Assembly: GCA_034766995.1 (NCBI GenBank)
Contig: CM068320.1
Location: 4,241,001 to 4,305,000 of the forward strand
Reading direction: 5' to 3'
DNA length: 64,000 bases
Source: Acanthacorydalis orientalis
Lineage: Eukaryota > Arthropoda > Insecta > Megaloptera > Corydalidae
The position numbers and the translations under genes are program-made. Position 1 is the first letter of the stretch, and every line of letters begins with the position of its first letter. Of the stretch, positions 24,630 to 35,446 are shown piece by piece. The notes under the pieces were generated by a model. That model was given only the letters and a program-made list of their open reading frames with translations, ran no database searches and was not told where the DNA came from.

Positions 24630-24632
<3 letters not shown>
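24081..24632 (+). pseudogene. Tc1-like transposase, C-terminal part (right arm, inverted copy)
   Basis: This is the + strand counterpart of the left arm. It reads RWVFQHNNDPKHTSRLMKD (the catalytic Asp has become Asn in HNND), then a degraded LNPIKHLFRILK where the expected Glu is Lys, then WEKIPKTTILYLISSFPRRC and AEVIKNRGFYTRY. It continues through the same 3' flank as the left arm, ending at a GT/TA microsatellite. Both catalytic changes mean no activity. Confidence 0.8.

Positions 24633-24664
<32 letters not shown>
24631..24664. repeat. (GT)n(AT)n microsatellite at the right edge of the Tc1 dimer
   Basis: Five GT units followed by 24 bp of AT. Confidence 0.97.
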
Positions 24665-24671
<7 letters not shown>

Positions 24672-25208
24672 AATAAATCAGTACACCTTTCAATTGGTTG
24701 CTTGAAACTTATTTATACCTGTTTAATATATTATTGGATAAATGTTAAATTATCAATTGAATATTAGTAAAAAAATATGAAAAGTGTACTTAAAATTGAG
24801 AAAAGAAAAACGATACTTTTTATTTGGCTTCACTTAGCAAGACGCGAACTGCATTAATTCCGATCCTGATTGATTGTAAGAGTATATTATATAAAAAAAT
24901 CAATTTCATTTTTTAATATAGAGTTCAAAAGTCAGTCTGAATAAAAATGTTTAATTAATTTTTTTTTAATATGTAGAAAAGATAAAAGTACATAAAAAGT
25001 CACTCGTGTCGAGCAATGAAGAGAAGTAATATATATTGCTAGCTTTTATCAACGTTATACTCTTTTGTAGGCTATCAATAATACATGAATGTTTACGGTA
25101 AGCATTTTGAACATATGGGATCATAAAGAATGTATTGTACGCATCTGTAATTTAAAACAGTTCTTGAATGAAATATGTACTTTTCCATATGCTTCCTTCA
25201 TTTTCAAG

Positions 25209-25242
<34 letters not shown>

Positions 25243-26265
25243 ATATATATATATATATATCACAGTCGTTAGGCAAAAATAATGTTATCTATTAAATAGT
25301 TAAAATATATGTAGTTTTTTTTTCTAAACAGATATAGTTTAAAACTTAATTTTATATTTTTGCAGGGAAAGAAATCAACATTCCAAGTAGTTAAAATTAA
25401 AATTAATCTTAACTTTAACTTTGATAGTAATAGCTTATAATTAATACAATCCTCTTTTTTATCTTAACAGTTTGATCACTTTAATACTTTAACAGTTTGC
25501 ATCTCTGCTATGACCTGTTCAAACACTTTTCCCATTTTCAGATAGATTGTTACTGATTATAGATTTATAAATAGAAAATAAATTATTGTTTCTAGGTAAT
25601 ATATTGTAGTTTTAAATTTTGGATATTTATTTCATAGGTTGGCTATTTTTATAATTTATATTAATGTGGTATGAAAATAGTATAGCAGGGATTTTAATTC
25701 TTTTTTTTACAAAAATCAAATTAAAAAAAATATTCTACACCGAGATTTATACAAAAACTAAAAACTAGTCAACTTAATTTATGATTAACTACCGAAAGCC
25801 CAGCTGCTTGTCGATTTTTCTATTTTTTGTCTATTATATTAAAAAAAAAACACAGAGATGAAAATATGTCTTTAATTGAATTTTTCAATTGAATTTAATA
25901 TAGTCGTGTTTGCCTGCAATTAGATTCTCTTTTTGATCCATCTTGTTTGTTAACTAGAAAATATTCAATATCACAAACTATAGACGATGACTGAAGAACT
26001 GAAATCGTGCATAGAATCTATAAATTCAAAAATAAAATTTATATTGACCAGAAAATCAAATTGTTCCATTAGTGTATATTCACAATTAAGATATAAAATG
26101 AAACGAATTTTAAAATTTTAAGATAAAAATGTTGTTTTTCTTCAATTTTATCAGGTGTGCATTTAAAGAAAAAATCTATTTAATTAGTATTCAGTTATTC
26201 ACTTGCACTGTATCGTCCTTTAATTTTGGTTACTGATTAAAAATAATTTCCTGTTAGAACTCTCT
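24665..26265. other. Gene-free A+T-rich stretch
   Basis: Contains the TA tract 25211-25261. No exon or transposon recognised. Confidence 0.45.
25211..25261. repeat. (TA)n microsatellite
   Basis: About 50 bp of TA interrupted once by TGTG at 25238. Confidence 0.97.
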
Positions 26266-26474
26266 CAGAACTTATACAAAAAATTGCTCTTATTTGCTAC
26301 TTTTCTGTCTTTAATTCAGAAGCCCACTTTGAAGAAAAATTAAATAAAATTAAAGGTGAGGTAACTAAAATGTAAATCGAAAAATACACTTTAAAATGTT
26401 ATTTATAGACATTTTTATTAAATAAGGTTAGAATTTAGAAAACAAAACCTTCAATTATTTTCCTACTGACCTAA
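26266..26474 (-). mobile_element. Truncated mariner end (copy 5)
   Basis: The right-hand 209 bp of the 4445-type family. It runs from the block complementary to the LYE(F/L)K start of the transposase, through the leader, to the end TTTTCCTACTGACCTAA followed by TA. The left part is missing. Confidence 0.75.
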
Positions 26475-27894
26475 TAATTAAACATCTTATATGTTCATTT
26501 CTTTTCTATATTATATGTATGTATATATATATATGCGAATATATATATGTAAGACTATTTTTTTGTTTTATTTTCTGTTATTTTTTATTACTTTATAGGA
26601 CAGTATAGAAAGCTGAATAGACTTTAATATCGTAGATGCGCTCGATGTCTGCATTTAGTGAATGTTTTTTTTTATTTTTATAATTTTTTTATGTTTTATA
26701 GTTTTTATGCTTTCCATGCTTGAACATTTAACCAGTTTTCCAGGATAAGAATCTGCCAGATACCAATCTGAAATACACGTGAGAGAATATAAACTGTGTC
26801 CAACCAAATTTAATAATAACGTGCTTAAAATCTAATTTTACTTAAAAAACAAATAGGTCATTGGTATTTTGTTATATATATATATATATATTTGTAGTCC
26901 AACTCCGTTATAACGAGCGCGAGTATATCGGCTATATTGACCATGGTGAGTAAAATTTACTTGGATTTTACTTTAAAGTCGAAAATATATTTATCAAAAA
27001 TTTTGTATGGCGTTTAAAAAATATGGCGAAGTTGTGTATGTACGTTATTGATTGAGCATGTGTAAACAATATATAGTTAACAATAAAGGTATGCTATTTT
27101 GTTACGTTCTACGTTATTTTGGTTTAAGTGACTTTAAGTTTATTGTATGATTTATCGTAATGGAAAACAACAAAAGTGAGCATTAAGGTTTTTTTGGACT
27201 ATTTAGATTTTCTTCTTGAAATGTTTTTTCAAAATTCGTATGAAAATCAACGAGAAAAGAGAAATATTGGCGAATCACTCTCGATGTATCATCTCTATTG
27301 AAACTAAAATATACAGAATATAACATTTCATTTAACCTGCTTTACTTACTAGAAGTTATCTCTACGTCAAATATCTCTCTGATAATAATAATTTTCAGTT
27401 TATCATTTTGTGCGGCGCAAAAAATCTAAAAATCTTGTCATGTTTAGAGGATAATGTCGATTTAGTTGAAAAATAACTTTAAAATAACAACGGTAACTTT
27501 ATTACCGTATTCAATTTACAGAAAGTTTAGCCTTATTTTACTTTTTGAAACACTGTACAAAAACTTTTATATCTTAAATAAAGAGATGAATATATTTATA
27601 TTCTAAATATATATATTAGTATTTCTATGCAAATTTTAGATTAATTTGTTGTTTAATATACGAATTACTTTCAAATATAATTTATGGTCGTTTTATTGGG
27701 ATTTGTATAGCAACAGATCACATCGAAGATACGAACGTCGTTTGATAAGATTGGTAAATTTCTATGATATGACACCATCATTAATTTAGTAACGTCACAG
27801 CTATCAAGTGTCACTTTTAAAACTAGTATAGGCGAACTTTCAACCAGAAACGACGCGTTATTCACATTCTACAGATGTTTGAAGCAAAATTAAA
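26475..27894. other. Mostly gene-free, with a possible pogo-like end
   Basis: TA tract at 26874-26891. Immediately after it (26895-26930) the sequence TCCAACTCCGTTATAACGAG resembles pogo/Tigger-type termini. No transposase follows that I can read. 27670-27890 has a 64-codon minus-strand ORF without a recognisable domain. Confidence 0.35.
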
Positions 27895-28440
27895 CACTTG
27901 AGTGGAAATATCAATCAGAACAATGGACAACGACTGGTGAAAGTGCGCCGAAGAAGAGGAAAACCGTTTTATCGACTGGCAAGGAGATGGCCTCTCTTGG
28001 GATTCACAAGGAATCATTCTGATCGATTACTTAGCGAAGGGAAAAACGATAGTTGGAGCCTATTATGCAATACTATTAGACCGTTTGAAAGAAGATCTGA
28101 AACAAAAACGACAAAGATTGCCGCACCAAATTACTATTTTACCAAGATAACGTGCCGACCCACAAATTGAATGTAGCAATAGAAAAATTGCACGAATTAC
28201 GCTTCTATTGATTCCTATCCACCCTATTTTTCGGACTTAGCTCCATGTGACTTCTTCCTCTTTCCGAATTTGAAAATTTGATTAGGTGGGAAGAAATTCT
28301 AGTCGAATGAGAATATCATCACCCTCATCAATGTGTATGTTGCAGACTTGCTGGAGCCAGTTTGTAACCCACATTGGACACTATATTGAAAAATAAAATC
28401 GATTTTTTTCTGGAAAAATAGAGATTAACTTTCTTTTTTA
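27895..28440 (+). pseudogene. Mariner-like (SETMAR/irritans-type) transposase remnant
   Basis: The + strand in three alternating frames reads EWKYQSEQWTTTGESAPKKR (27898-27957), then QGIILIDYLAKGKTIVGAYY and ILLDRLKEDLKQKRQRLPH, then ILFYQDNVPTHKLNVAIEKL with the second catalytic Asp, and finally GGKKF.SNENIITLINVYVA. This is the order seen in irritans-type mariner transposases. At least three frameshifts and several stops are present, and the N-terminal HTH is missing. The 90-codon ORF starting at 27898 is an out-of-frame shadow. Confidence 0.8.
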
Positions 28441-28565
28441 CCAAATTTATCAGATTACTCTTATAGTCATCTTTATCTACGATATAACAAATAATGTTCT
28501 TACCAAGTAAATATACTCGTTTTCGTAATATTCTTTCTAACCAAGAACAGTGGTATTATATATAT

Positions 28566-28567
<2 letters not shown>

Positions 28568-28622
<55 letters not shown>
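28568..28622. repeat. (TA)n microsatellite
   Basis: 55 bp of pure TA. Confidence 0.98.
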
Positions 28623-28625
<3 letters not shown>

Positions 28626-29223
28626 ATAATGAATGTAGTTCGTGATGTTGTTTGTCAGTGACATTTTACGAATAAGGACAATTATATATTTTAATCAGTT
28701 ACTTTCTTTTCTCGAATGCAATTAAAAACTATAATTTGTTAAATTACTGGCTCTTATTTATTATTTATAAAATACGTTTTAATCGTGAACGTTTTCATAA
28801 TTATTTAATTAAATAAATAAAATATTTATTTAATATTACCAGTGAGTACGAAAAAACAGCGTTAGGTGTGTCTTGCAGAAATAACATTTAATTCTTATAA
28901 TTTATTTAATTCTTCAAATGGTTAAATTTATTTTTGGAACAACAACCAGAAATTGAAAAGCTAATCGATTAACTTTTTTTCTGTTACTCAATAAATTATT
29001 CAATTATTTAGTATTTGTAAATCACAGCAAGAATTACAAATCTCATCATTTGACTTTTAAATGACCGATGGCAGATCTCTTATATCTAGTTATATCTTAT
29101 CAGTCAAGTTCAACAGGTCCCTGTTGGAAATAGTATCCGGTTAGCGGATATTAAATATTCGAAGTTAAAATCAGACGTTTTGAAAATGTCTTTGCGATTG
29201 TTTACTTCCTATTTTAAAATAAT

Positions 29224-29261
29224 TGTGTTTTGTTTCATATTAATATATGAAACAAAACACA
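29224..29261. repeat. Perfect 17-bp inverted repeat with 4-nt loop
   Basis: Left arm TGTGTTTTGTTTCATAT (29224-29240), loop TAAT, right arm 29245-29261 exactly complementary. A third imperfect partner, ATGAAATAAAACATA, follows at about 29271. A DNA cruciform or RNA hairpin is possible. Confidence 0.9.
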
Positions 29262-29683
29262 CTAATAATTTATGAAATAAAACATATTATGTCCAGTTAA
29301 AAAAATCTAAAACTTAGTCACATATTTTATTAAAAACTTTTTGTTACAATGATGTAGATTTTAACAAAATTAAAAATTAATTTCTAAATAAACACCTATC
29401 ATGAGAAATAAATTTTAAACGACGAGAAGTTTGATTTATTTTGTTTTTAACATTCAAATAGTAACATTTTTTTTTCAAATATTTATAATTTTATTATTTA
29501 ATTACAAAAAATGCATCGTAATTGATTGTAAATATATTTATTGTAAACATATTGCTATATGTGTTCAATAATTCTATAACCAGAAAGATTATAGGTTAAT
29601 TTAATTTGTATTTTTTTTATAAATTTAATTTTAATTGTCTGAAAATATATAAAATATATTAATATGCGCACACCAATATTAGA

Positions 29684-29687
<4 letters not shown>

Positions 29688-29745
<58 letters not shown>
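29688..29745. repeat. (TA)n(TG)n microsatellite
   Basis: TA for 43 bp, then seven TG units. Confidence 0.98.
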
Positions 29746-29916
29746 ACAAAGATACTTAGGAAAATACTACCAAATTTTTTTAATTAAATCTTATGATTTT
29801 TTATTTAGGTTTTTTCAATGAACCATTTTACAAAATTAAATAGTTGATATCAATAAAATAAGAATATGAAAAACTTATTTTAATATTTTGTTCACAAATT
29901 AATTTATTTTTAATAA

Positions 29917-29922
<6 letters not shown>

Positions 29923-29979
<57 letters not shown>
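29923..29979. repeat. (TA)n microsatellite
   Basis: 57 bp of pure TA. Confidence 0.98.
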
Positions 29980-29984
<5 letters not shown>

Positions 29985-30059
29985 TTAAAACAAAAGTACA
30001 AACTAACTGGAAAATTTGAATAAAATATTAAAAATTGAAGACACAAAAATTGAAGTTTT

Positions 30060-30960
30060 TGCTTATGCGTAATTCGATATTGATGTCATTATCATCAGAG
30101 CGACAAGATACGAAATAATCTGATAAAAAAGCTTTCTGTACATTTATGCTTTTAGGATAACGACATCACTATTGAAATGGCCATAACCAATAATTATTAG
30201 GTTTGTAAAAAAATAATTGCGGTTTATGACCTTCAAATTCATACATATTTTGTTCTTTTTTGATTTTCAAAGCTGTTTTAAGTGATACAGAATGTTGGAT
30301 GATGAACGCCTAACTTTTGTGCAATCTCTTGAGTTGCGCATGGTTTTTATTCAACTAAAATCTTTAGTTGGTCGTTATGAATTGAAGGACGCCCGCGACT
30401 TTTTTCACCTTCAAGCGTCATTCCCAGAAAAAAATTTTTGAAACCACCATTGCACCGTATGTTCCTTAACAGTACCTACATCAAAAGCATCGTTTAGTTT
30501 ATGAACAGTTTCTGCTACTTTATTACCAGCTTTGAACTCATACAAAAATACTCTTATTTACTTCTTTTCCATCTTTAATTCAAAAACCCAATTTGAAGCA
30601 AAATTAATAATAAAATCAAAGTCGATGTTGCTAAAATACAGACCGAAACATTTACTTTAAAATGATATTAATACGAACACGATGAATCGACACTTTCATT
30701 GAAAAAAATTAAGGTTAGGATTCAAAAAACAAAAACTGAAATTATTTTCCTACCAACCTAATAAAATAATCAATAATTGTTTATTAAACAATTTTTGTCA
30801 GAAATTTTCTATCTGTTATAGGGTAAAAGAGGAATTAATTTGTGAAAGTGGATTTATCTATAGTAAGTAAATAAGTAAATTACTGTGTTTCGAATAAAAT
30901 ATTCATTACAGAAGATTGGTACTTATATAACACATGATCTTATATATACGGATACAAATA
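30060..30960. repeat. Dispersed repeat, copy B, split by a mariner
   Basis: Sequence on both sides of the mariner insertion matches 18600-19010 in patches. The clearest are TTAATTTGTGAAAGT at about 30836 and GAATAAAATATTCATTAC at about 30893. The mariner at 30197-30761 sits inside it. Confidence 0.4.
30197..30761 (-). mobile_element. Internally deleted mariner (copy 4) with TA target duplication
   Basis: The best-bounded copy: TA at 30195-30196, element 30197-30761 (565 bp), TA at 30762-30763. The left end TTAGGTTTGTAAAAAAATAA is followed by TTGCGG; the right end is the complement of TTAGGTTGGTAGGAAAATAA. The HTH region is on the minus strand with stops. The same deletion as copies 1 and 3 removes the catalytic domain. 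Confidence 0.85.
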
Positions 30961-31558
30961 GATTTAATACACAAATGTTGCTTATTTTCTGTCAAATTCT
31001 TACATATCAACAGTTACATAATGGTCATATAAACTAAATAATAATTGCCGACTATTTTATTTAATAATACATTTTAAAGACTGATATACTCATTACAATA
31101 CACAATATATCTTATTCGAGCGATCAAACGTTTCTAATTAGCTAGCTGGTTAATAATAACAGGAGAGATATAATAATAGAAATGCGAATAAGTAGAATAA
31201 AATGTTATTCATTCATATTTACATATTTAGTTTTTAGTTGAAATGATAAAATATTAAATATCATTAATTTTCTATTTACAAATGTTAGAAAGGATGTACA
31301 TTGATTTATCTATAGTTTTAGAACTGTATTGTCATTAAATTTTACGTTTATTTATCATGAGATGTGTATTTATTTGTTATGATACAAAAAATGTGCTTAT
31401 TTTTGTTTTTCATTTATTTTGTGTTTCTCTGTAATTGTATTTCTTGCTTCATTCATAGTGAACCCTTTTTTAAGGATGTTTCGCATTGCTAAAAGTATTA
31501 TGCTTGACATAACTTCGCTTTTTATAGATATGTGTATCGCAATTTTGTTTGGAAACAG
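30961..31558. other. Gene-free stretch
   Basis: No feature recognised before the large TA array. Confidence 0.4.
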
Positions 31559-31678
31559 AATATATATATATATACTGTATATGTATATATATATATATAT
31601 ATACTGTATATATATATATACTGTATATATATATACTGTATATATATACTGTATATATATACTGTATATATATATATA

Positions 31679-31722
<44 letters not shown>

Positions 31723-31791
31723 TGTATATATATGTATATACAGTATGTATATATATATATATATATATACTGTATATATATGTATATACAG

Positions 31792-31834
<43 letters not shown>

Positions 31835-31861
31835 GTATATATATACACACACACACACACA
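31559..31861. repeat. Complex TA array with CTG/CAG interruptions and palindromes
   Basis: About 300 bp of TA is punctuated at least eight times by TACTGTATA. A 26-bp near-palindrome from TACTGTATATA to TATATACAGTA occurs at 31720-31745 and again at 31768-31793, giving a 48-bp tandem duplication. It ends in (CA)n at 31846-31861. All ORFs across it on both strands are repeats of Ile and Tyr and are not genes. Confidence 0.95.
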
Positions 31862-33699
31862 CAAATGTAGAAAGATAGATAGATATGAGAATGTGTGAAA
31901 AAATTGCACAGTTACTCATAATTGTAATAGTGGGATGAAAAAAATAAAGAATAAAAAAATTATATTTTTGTGATTCGTCAAGTGATTTATTTTTACTGTT
32001 GAACATAATCACTGCATGGTCAATATATTTCTCAAAATATGTAAGTTTTTTTTCATATCGTCGGTGATTAGTTTTCTTGTTTTACAATTAACCAATATTT
32101 CACGGAAATCTTATTTCGATTGGCAGAGACAAAATATCTTCTTTTAAAAGCACACTTTGGTGTTGGAAATAAGTAAAAGTTAGTTTGTATTAAATCGAAC
32201 TTGGAAAAGGGTTTAGGAGGAGATAAAGTTTATTACATTTGAGAGCTTTTAGAGTTTTGAAGTGTATGGCCTCTTAATAGAGCACAGTATAGTGATCGCT
32301 AGCAATTCTGATTAAAAATAATATTATTATTATATTTCTTACAAAAACCAGCTATAATTGTAAACGTAACTCAAAAAAGAAAGATAATAGTAGTAGTTCA
32401 AGGAATTTTATTCTTGACACTTTTGAAACAATCGTATTACGTTTTAAATGTTTTTTTTTTTATATTTCAAATGCTATTTGATGTTGTTTTTTCCTACAGA
32501 GTAACTATTTTGTTTGCTAATAAAGGTTTACAATACATATTATTTTTCATTTTTTTTTTCCAATCAGAAGTTTCTTCAATTAAATTGCATTATATTTTTA
32601 TAATTTCTCTGTGCTTTACTTCAATTATTAGGTTAGCATAAATGCTAGAAAATATGGTAAAAACACAAATAAATATAAAATATTTTTCTTGGAAATAAAA
32701 TAACTAATAATAACTTATTATACAAGATTAATTAATACTATAGAAATAATTATTTTATTTTCGGTATGCTGCTTTATTTATAATAGGACATTTCAAATTA
32801 ACCAATAAACTAATAAAAGGCTACCAAACAAGAATGAACTATAAACATTTCATAAAATAATTGTATTGTCATTAAATCATTTTATTTTGTTTGTTATCGG
32901 CATCTTTAAGTTTTTGTTAGTTCTTGTTAATTATTGGCACAACAAAAGATCATTTGAAAGTTGTAACTTATAAATTATTATAGATCGTTGTTTAAAAAGT
33001 TGAAAATATGTGTATTAATTTCCACAAAACCATTTATTATTGTTAAATACTACCTCTTTTGAATTAAAATTTTAAGTAATTTATTTTGACATACTATTTT
33101 AAAGCAGTGATTGAATATTTTCAATTGTTCAAAAAAGAACGCAATATATTTTGAAGAAAATAAGAATTAGGATAAGAAAATATAATGTCGCATTTTTTTA
33201 TTCTAATAGGACTGCATTATATTAAGTATAAAAATTATGAATAAAATAGTTGAGGGTGAGGTTCAAAATTTTTTACCCTATCAATAACAATAGTGCAATA
33301 AGTTATACTAATTCAAGTAATCTATCACATTTTGAAATATTTTATATTTTTATAGATGTTTGAAATAACTTAAGAAAACATTTGAGAAAAAATACTTATA
33401 TAAATAATTAATTTCAAATGAGACCAACATTTTTTTTACAAGTCATTGTGTGCAATATAGAGTTGTAATTAAATTAATTTAATTATAATTGTATTTCATT
33501 CCAGTACCGACAACTGAGCAAATTTATTTTATAAAATATATTCTGCAAATTATATAAGTATGAATGTTTTTCGATTATTATTTTTACTAAACATGAAGAC
33601 TGTAAACAAAGTATAAATTTTATTTACAAAACTGAAATTTGAAAGAATACACAAATACATATTTTATTAAATTATAATTTTAGATAGCGTATGTTTAAT
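31862..33699. other. Gene-free A+T-rich stretch
   Basis: No domain or transposon recognised. The 75-codon ORF at 32414 is Phe/Ile-rich low-complexity. Confidence 0.45.
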
Positions 33700-33710
33700 T
33701 ACAAAATTAA

Positions 33711-34052
33711 TCAATCCGGTACATCGATAGTTCATCAGTGAAGCACATGTCCGCTCTTGGCATTCACCGCGTGCCTTATGAATTACACTATACATACAGG
33801 CCAACAGTGAACACGAGGAGAATGACAAATTCGGCAACAATTAGGATAACATCCAATTCCAACCTCACGTATCATCAATCTTCCTTTCTCCAACGAATCA
33901 TCTTATGAAGTATACGCCACGTCGAGGGTGAAAATTTATTCGGTTCGTACGTTCTTTGTACCATTTGTTTGAATGACAGTGTAATTCCACGGGTTTATTG
34001 GTCTAGATACGGAGAATTTATCTTAGTCAACGGTTGTCAAGTGAGAATATAA
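33711..34052 (+). other. GC-richer island with a 112-codon frame broken by one TGA
   Basis: The + strand frame opens after a TAA at 33708-33710 and runs 65 codons (including HMSALGIHRVPYELHYTYRP and TNSATIRITSNSNLTYHQSS) to a TGA at 33906-33908. It continues in the same frame for 47 codons (GENLFGSYVLCTICLNDSVI, PRVYWSRYGEFILVNGCQVR) to TAA 34050-34052. A GTGAGA donor-like site is at 34041. Composition differs clearly from the flanks. I recognise no family. The minus strand is also partly open, including a 34-codon run and a hydrophobic run ILIVAEFVILLVFTVGLYV, so the coding strand is uncertain. It may be a decayed exon, a UTR or a conserved non-coding element. Confidence 0.3.
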
Positions 34053-34070
34053 TTCTACATTCGTTTATAA

Positions 34071-34073
<3 letters not shown>

Positions 34074-34141
<68 letters not shown>

Positions 34142-34146
34142 ATATA
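34074..34146. repeat. (TA)n microsatellite
   Basis: 73 bp of TA with three TATG interruptions in the middle. Confidence 0.97.
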
Positions 34147-34845
34147 CATGAATATAATATTAATCAAACATATATATAATTAACTACATTAACAAATTAA
34201 ACATTTTTACGTAAAAAGATAAGACAATATAAATTAGAATTATAAATAATTTTACAATAATTGTTCGTATCAACGGTTAAATTTACTTATACAAATGAAT
34301 AACTATCTTCTGTACAATCAATCAAAAATCTTATAAATATATTTAAACGTTCATAAAATATTGTATTTGTATCACATCATCTAGTATTTTAACTATCCCA
34401 ATAATTAAAGCAAAGCAATTTTACATTTTATGCATACAATTTATTTATAAAAATAATCAAATCTTTTGATTATTGTTGATATATCGATACACATTTTAAT
34501 GCGATTTCCCTTTTCATCATTCTTCAATCATCTTCTTTTCATCAGAAATCATTTGTGGAAAATCACATTTTTTCGGCCTATATTTCGAATTTATATTGTT
34601 ATATTAACTTTTTTTATATATTAAATATAAATTGAATAAAACCTTTTTCAAAATTTACAACGAATAAAGTAAATTATTGTGTTGTTATAACAATACTTTT
34701 TGTTGTTATATAGTTGACAATTAAACATTGTAAGCGCATTGAATAAAAGATTGATAATCTGAAAACAAAATATGAAATAAATTCTTATTGCAAAACATAC
34801 GAGCTTATCACATACATACATAATATATATGTATATTATATAGCT

Positions 34846-34890
<45 letters not shown>

Positions 34891-35180
34891 AATTGATTGT
34901 TTTTGCGAATTAAAATTAAAAAAAATTAACTAATTTTTAAAATTCTTCAAATCAAAAAAATGATTTTTTAAAATAATAATTGAACTTAGAAAATATTTTT
35001 GTGTACGTATCGACAACAAAAATTATATAAATTAATAATCAGTTTAAATGGAACTGATATTTGGAGAGAATATAAGAGATTAATTTTCATTAATTTTTTA
35101 TTACAAAATGAACCACTGTACCACTGAACAATGTACGATAATGAAAAAAACGATTTCTTAATTGGCTGCCCTCGTAATCC
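34147..35180. other. Gene-free stretch
   Basis: TA tract at 34848-34888. No other feature recognised. Confidence 0.45.
34848..34888. repeat. (TA)n microsatellite
   Basis: About 40 bp of TA. Confidence 0.97.
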
Positions 35181-35446
35181 TCAACCTTATACCTTCTTTA
35201 TAAGATTTCAGATATTCTTTACACAATACATATAAGGATAAGAATCGTTATTTGGGTACCTTATATATAGCTTATATTAATCGTATAAGGCATAAAATGA
35301 CTTTATGTGATTATTCAGTAAATAATATTACATTTTATAGGCTTAACGACCATATATGGATGATTGTGACCCTCACCTTATACAAACCAAGTATGGTTTG
35401 TATAAGGTAAATTTATATGTTCCTTAGACGATTCATATAAGGTTGA
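35181..35446. mobile_element. Putative MITE with 11-bp TIR and CCTTATA subterminal repeats
   Basis: The termini TCAACCTTATA (35181-35191) and TATAAGGTTGA (35436-35446) are exact inverted repeats. Inside are five more CCTTAT/ATAAGG motifs, two of them in a perfect 15-bp hairpin (35375-35389 and 35394-35408, loop AGTA). A cluster of a short motif in both orientations near the ends is what hAT- or CACTA-type transposases use as binding sites. No target duplication is obvious, so the class is open. Confidence 0.45.

Larger units (their letters stand above)
23182..24632. repeat. Long imperfect inverted repeat of two Tc1-like 3' halves
   Basis: Arms of about 560 bp (23182-23745 and 24081-24632) are inverted copies of each other, separated by about 335 bp that continues the left transposase. 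The arms include coding and 3' flanking sequence and both finish in TA microsatellites. Divergence is visible throughout, so the arrangement is not recent. Confidence 0.8.
28441..30059. other. Gene-free stretch with three long TA tracts
   Basis: Holds (TA)n at 28568-28622, 29688-29745 and 29923-29979 and the 17-bp palindrome at 29224-29261. Nothing else recognised. Confidence 0.45.

Noticed and set aside
27898..28170. 90-codon + strand ORF, basic, looks DNA-binding
   Set aside because: It is an out-of-frame reading of the mariner transposase remnant; the true frames give the recognised motifs.
31397..32012. Overlapping ORFs of 109-180 codons on both strands
   Set aside because: They translate the TA array into Ile-Tyr repeats; their non-repeat ends have no domain.
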